Source: Lewinellaceae bacterium (lineage in GTDB: Bacteria; Bacteroidota; Bacteroidia; Chitinophagales; Saprospiraceae). Taken from it: 64,000 nucleotides of DNA. Both the position numbers and the translations under genes were made by a program. The notes beneath the pieces were generated by a model. The model saw only the letters and a program-made list of their open reading frames with translations, did not search any database and was not told where the DNA came from. The DNA lies in NCBI GenBank assembly GCA_020636095.1, contig JACJYN010000002.1:1240001-1304000 (forward strand), in the 5' to 3' direction. Of this stretch, positions 61,201 through 64,000 are shown piece by piece. How positions within the stretch are numbered: the stretch's first letter is position 1; each line of letters starts with the position of its first letter.

Positions 61201-61920
61201 TTAGTTAGACGATTCTTTCTCCGCTTTGTTGCGTTCCCGTTCTTCCAGGCCCTGGCGAATACACGCTACAATGTATTTGGTGATAATTGACACCGACTTG
61301 GAAGCGTCGTCATTGGCGGGAATGGCGTAATCCACCTCATTGGGGTCAGAATTGGTATCGACCAGGCCAAAGGTCTTCATACCCAGCTTGTGGGCTTCCG
61401 CTACGGCGATGTGTTCATGGTGGATATCCACGATGAATACAGCTGACGGCAGGCGGTTCAGGTTGGCAATACCTCCCAGCACGCGCTCCAGCTTGTTGCG
61501 CTCCCGGGTGAGGGTCAGGCGCTCCTTTTTGGTGACGTTGGAAAGGGTGCCATCCTGCAGCATACGGTCGATGTTGTTCATCTTTTTAACCGAGCGGCGA
61601 ATGGTGGAGAAGTTGGTCATCATACCACCGAGCCAGCGGTCCGTCACGTGCGGCATGCCTACACTGCGGGCAGCATCCGCGACGATTTCTCTGGCCTGCT
61701 TCTTGGTGGCGACAAACATGATTTTCTTACCGGCGCGCGCAATGCTGCGGGCGGCGTTACCGGCGCGCTCCATAGCTTCAAGCGTACGGTTCAGGTCGAT
61801 GATGTGGATGCCTTTGCGCTCCATAAAAATGTAGGGCGCCATCTTGGGGTTCCACTTTTTCTTAAGGTGGCCGAAGTGGACGCCTGCATCCAATAGTTCT
61901 TTATATGTGGGCTTTTCCAT
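61201..61920 (-). CDS. rpsB: 30S ribosomal protein S2
   Basis: Small-subunit protein S2 (239 residues). Family motifs: DAGVHFGHLKKKWNPKMAPY, a KKIMFVATKKQAREIV segment and the RWLGGMMTNFSTI core; the C-terminal PAVFIVDIHHEHIAVAEAHK region (here SAVFIVDIHHEH) is normal. The ATG at 61920 is used. It is transcribed with tsf. Confidence 0.97.
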   Translation of the reverse strand: MEKPTYKELLDAGVHFGHLKKKWNPKMAPYIFMERKGIHIIDLNRTLEAMERAGNAARSIARAGKKIMFVATKKQAREIVADAARSVGMPHVTDRWLGGMMTNFSTIRRSVKKMNNIDRMLQDGTLSNVTKKERLTLTRERNKLERVLGGIANLNRLPSAVFIVDIHHEHIAVAEAHKLGMKTFGLVDTNSDPNEVDYAIPANDDASKSVSIITKYIVACIRQGLEERERNKAEKESSN

Positions 61921-61953
61921 TATTTTGCTCTTAATTTGAGATTAGTAAGTAGC

Positions 61954-61980
61954 GCCTGGCCAGGGTATACTCCGCCAGGC
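61954..61980 (-). promoter_or_regulatory. Hairpin in the rpsB leader
   Basis: GCCTGGC and GCCAGGC pair around 13 nt in the 82-bp gap between rpsI and rpsB. There is no T-run. It could be a leader structure for feedback by S2, as known for rpsB in other bacteria, but sequence similarity is not evident. Confidence 0.35.
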
Positions 61981-62002
61981 ACGAACATCCAAAAAACAAA
62001 GG

Positions 62003-62389
62003 TTAACGCTTGCTAAACTGGAAGCTCTTACGGGCCTTGGGCTTACCGTACTTCTTGCGCTCCACCTCGCGGGCGTCCCGTGTGAGGAACTTCTTAGCCT
62101 TCAGCGACGTGCGGAAGTCTTCGTTCAGTTTGACCAAAGCGCGGGCGATACCCATGCGAACGGCCTCCGACTGTCCCTTAAAGCCTCCTCCATCAACGTT
62201 GACCTTCAGGTCGTAGATATTTTCTACTTCGACCGTCTCAAACGGAGAGGTGATATTCTGCTGAATGTGAATCTGGGGAAAATACTCTTTGAAGTCCTTA
62301 CCGTTTATGGTAATTTTTCCTTCGCCCTTGGTTAGGTACACGCGAGCGACAGACGACTTTCTTCTCCCGATGGCATTGATCATTTCCAT
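62003..62389 (-). CDS. rpsI: 30S ribosomal protein S9
   Basis: Small-subunit protein S9 (128 residues). It begins INAIGRRKSSVARVYLTKG and ends KPKARKSFQFSKR, the conserved tail that reaches the P-site tRNA. GGGFKGQSEAVRMGIARALV is intact. A second ATG at 62383 (MINAIGRRK) is possible. It follows rplM in the usual rplM-rpsI operon. Confidence 0.97.
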   Translation of the reverse strand: MEMINAIGRRKSSVARVYLTKGEGKITINGKDFKEYFPQIHIQQNITSPFETVEVENIYDLKVNVDGGGFKGQSEAVRMGIARALVKLNEDFRTSLKAKKFLTRDAREVERKKYGKPKARKSFQFSKR

Positions 62390-62472
62390 ATCTCTTCGAG
62401 CTTTACCTTCTTTATTTGCTGAACCGGCAGGCCTTCTTTTTTTAAAACCCTGCGCGTGTCAGTACTTACTGT

Positions 62473-62916
62473 TTAGAAATTAAACGGTTCCGGCTTCTGC
62501 GCCTCATGGGGGTGCTCCGCACCTTCATAAACGTGCAGCTTTTTATACAGCTTCCGGCCGAGGCGGTTTTTGGGCAACATGCCTTTCACTGCAAACTCGA
62601 CGACCCGAATGGGCTTATTCTTCAACAGGTCCTTCGCCGTTGTTGATTTTTGGCCTCCAGGGTAACCGGAATAGGTCTGGTATTCTTTCTGGCTCATTTT
62701 ATTGCCGGTGAAGCGCACTTTACCTGCGTTGATCACGATCACGTGGTCACCACAGTCTACGTGGGGCGTGTAAGAGGCTTTGTGCTTGCCGCGAAGCACC
62801 GTTGCGATTCTGGTGCAGAGACGTCCGACGACCTGTCCTTCGGCGTCAACAATATACCACTTGCGCTCTACTTCCTCCTTCTTCGCCGATTGCGTTTTAT
62901 AGCTTAGCGTATCCAC
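62473..62916 (-). CDS. rplM: 50S ribosomal protein L13
   Basis: Large-subunit protein L13 (147 residues). Motifs: KWYIVDAEGQVVGRLCTRIA, HVDCGDHVIVINA and the AVKGMLPKNRLGRKLYKKLH core. It is the first gene of the operon and has the best promoter match in the window immediately upstream. Confidence 0.97.
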   Translation of the reverse strand: MDTLSYKTQSAKKEEVERKWYIVDAEGQVVGRLCTRIATVLRGKHKASYTPHVDCGDHVIVINAGKVRFTGNKMSQKEYQTYSGYPGGQKSTTAKDLLKNKPIRVVEFAVKGMLPKNRLGRKLYKKLHVYEGAEHPHEAQKPEPFNF

Positions 62917-63266
62917 TTTTCTTGTTTTTAAATGTGAGCAATCTTGCCCGAAAACCGGGGTGATCGGGACGCCTCTGAAAAGGCAGGTGCAAAGGTAAAT
63001 CTCTTTTATACAATAACCAAGCCTTTCTTAAAAAAAAGTGATAACCTTAAAACGTAACTTGCTGAAAAACAGGTAAAATATCGCTCGGGGTTTTAATCGG
63101 GGTGTTGGTGTGATGGCGCCTCGGGCGGTGTATTGATGAGGTGATGTATTGATGGGGTGATGGGGTGTATCGGTGTGATCGGTGTATGAGTGTGTCGGTG
63201 TTCCATTCGAACTAATATACTGATACACTGCTCTCTGACACACTCCTCCCCGAAACACTACCACCA
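62917..63266. other. Intergenic gap between rplM and metalloprotease gene
   Basis: Apart from the rplM promoter, the 350 bp hold a low-complexity stretch rich in GGTGTATCGGTGT-like units (about 63100-63200). Related short units also occur at 29736-29760. No ORF is supported. Confidence 0.45.
62990..63020 (-). promoter_or_regulatory. Promoter of the rplM-rpsI operon
   Basis: On the minus strand TTG (63020-63018) and TACCTTTG (62997-62990) are spaced by exactly 20 bp, a perfect fit to the Bacteroidota consensus. The start codon of rplM is 74 bp downstream. Confidence 0.7.
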
Positions 63267-64000
63267 TCACTCCCCACACCCGATCGGCGCGCCATCGGGC
63301 AACGGGCGGGCTTCGGGCATTTTCCATGCCTCCGGGTTGTCTCTGAAACGGCGGATTTGTTCCAGCATATACATATAATGTGCCTGTTGTTCTGCTTCTG
63401 CTTCCTTTTCTGACAATACACTTACATAATCTTCAATCTGGTTGATCTTGAACCAAGCCATAGCGGAAACCTGGGCCATAACGCCATCGCCCTGTGTAAG
63501 GTGGAGGAGTTGGTTGAGGACCAGCTTCTCTCCGATGCGGGCAATCTGTTTCTCAAGAGCGCTTTGAGTACTCGACACCTGTACGGAGGTGAGCATCTCT
63601 TCGATAAGAGAATGGACGCTAAGTTGCCGGTCATCCCGGGCATGCTGCTCCACCAGGCGGGCAAGGCGCTGCGGGTTGAGCAAAATTTGAATGGTATGAT
63701 TAAGCGCGCTTTCTGCAGCGCCCAGCGCGTCGAGTCCTATGCCTCCATTGTAAGTTTTAAACAACTCCCGCCCTCGGTTGTAGCCGATCGGCTGGGGCGG
63801 TACGGCATCCAGTATCCATTCGGGAAGCGCCAGTGCCCTGGGGTTCAGGGTTTGCTGCAGGGCTTTCAATGCCTGAAGCTGAAGCTCAGGGGGAACCATC
63901 TCCGCGACCGGTTCCTGCCCGTCGCCCCGGACCGCGTAAGTATACTCCACCCCACCGATGAGTTTCGCCACCGCCTCCACCTGGTAGCGGTGGGAAAAGT
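63267..64000 (-). CDS. Zinc-dependent metalloprotease, DUF5117-type (C-terminal part)
   Basis: The frame is open to the window edge, so the N-terminus and catalytic HExxH region are outside. The visible 240 residues match the end of Bacteroidota zinc metalloproteases with DUF5117/DUF4953 domains: RYQVEAVAKLIGGVEYTYAV, then WILDAVPPQPIGYNRGRELF, and a helical tail (SVLSEKEAEAEQQAHYMYML). The protein is normally secreted and large (about 800 residues). The GTG at 63978-63980 is only an internal Val codon, not a start. Confidence 0.8.
   Translation of the reverse strand, partial: FSHRYQVEAVAKLIGGVEYTYAVRGDGQEPVAEMVPPELQLQALKALQQTLNPRALALPEWILDAVPPQPIGYNRGRELFKTYNGGIGLDALGAAESALNHTIQILLNPQRLARLVEQHARDDRQLSVHSLIEEMLTSVQVSSTQSALEKQIARIGEKLVLNQLLHLTQGDGVMAQVSAMAWFKINQIEDYVSVLSEKEAEAEQQAHYMYMLEQIRRFRDNPEAWKMPEARPLPDGAPIGCGE

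Overview
The window looks like a chromosome segment from a member of Bacteroidota, most likely the Saprospiria lineage (inference). The evidence is three proteins with type IX secretion (T9SS) C-terminal sorting domains, a GldB gliding lipoprotein, many Bacteroidota-type lipoprotein signals and outer-membrane barrels, promoters of the form TTG-N19..21-TAnnTTTG, almost no Shine-Dalgarno sequences, and the gene order rplM-rpsI-rpsB-tsf-pyrH. No tRNA, rRNA, CRISPR array or complete insertion sequence was found.

Layout. 1-3.5 kb: a barrel fragment, a Rab-like small GTPase, a polysaccharide deacetylase-like protein and upp. 3.6-5.5 kb: a very acidic curlin-like repeat protein, then a gene-poor gap holding a long-hairpin element. 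5.5-15 kb: small membrane protein, AlkC-like DNA repair protein, TPR lipoprotein, LamG/T9SS protein, a second hairpin element, EbfC/YbaB, a long acyl-CoA dehydrogenase and a PAS-UbiA fusion. 14.5-15.9 kb: an array of REP palindromes beside its REP-associated tyrosine transposase. 16-22 kb: hydrolase-GNAT pair, lone E2 acyltransferase domain, amidohydrolase, barrel and hutI. 22-27 kb: thioredoxin-SPOR protein, XRE regulator, ECF sigma factor and a subtilase-SPOR protein. 27-34 kb: rhomboid, tdk, nadC, PorT-like barrel, gldB, tatA, DUF937. 34-37 kb: a winged-helix regulator with its membrane partner and a DUF4153/4173-like gene split by one in-frame TAG; both transcription units carry nearly the same 26-nt promoter/operator. 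37-43.7 kb: LamG, barrel, T9SS protein, Ca/Na antiporter, tatC.

43.9-49.7 kb holds the most system-like cluster: a secreted subtilase lipoprotein, a TPR-CHAT (caspase-like) lipoprotein, and on the opposite strand an ECF sigma factor with a single-pass membrane protein that could be its anti-sigma factor. The CHAT and membrane-protein stop codons abut exactly. Just beyond it are two small inverted-repeat insertions, each flanked by a perfect 8-bp target duplication.

50-64 kb: amidohydrolase, SusB-like GH97 glucosidase, a 5'-truncated VIT/VWA T9SS protein, HD-like protein, HtrA/DegQ protease, comF, then the ribosomal protein and translation operon, and the end of a DUF5117-type metalloprotease that runs off the window.

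Start codons were moved inward from the longest open frame wherever the extension used GTG/TTG or lacked protein-like sequence and an inner ATG began a signal peptide or the family's usual N-terminus.
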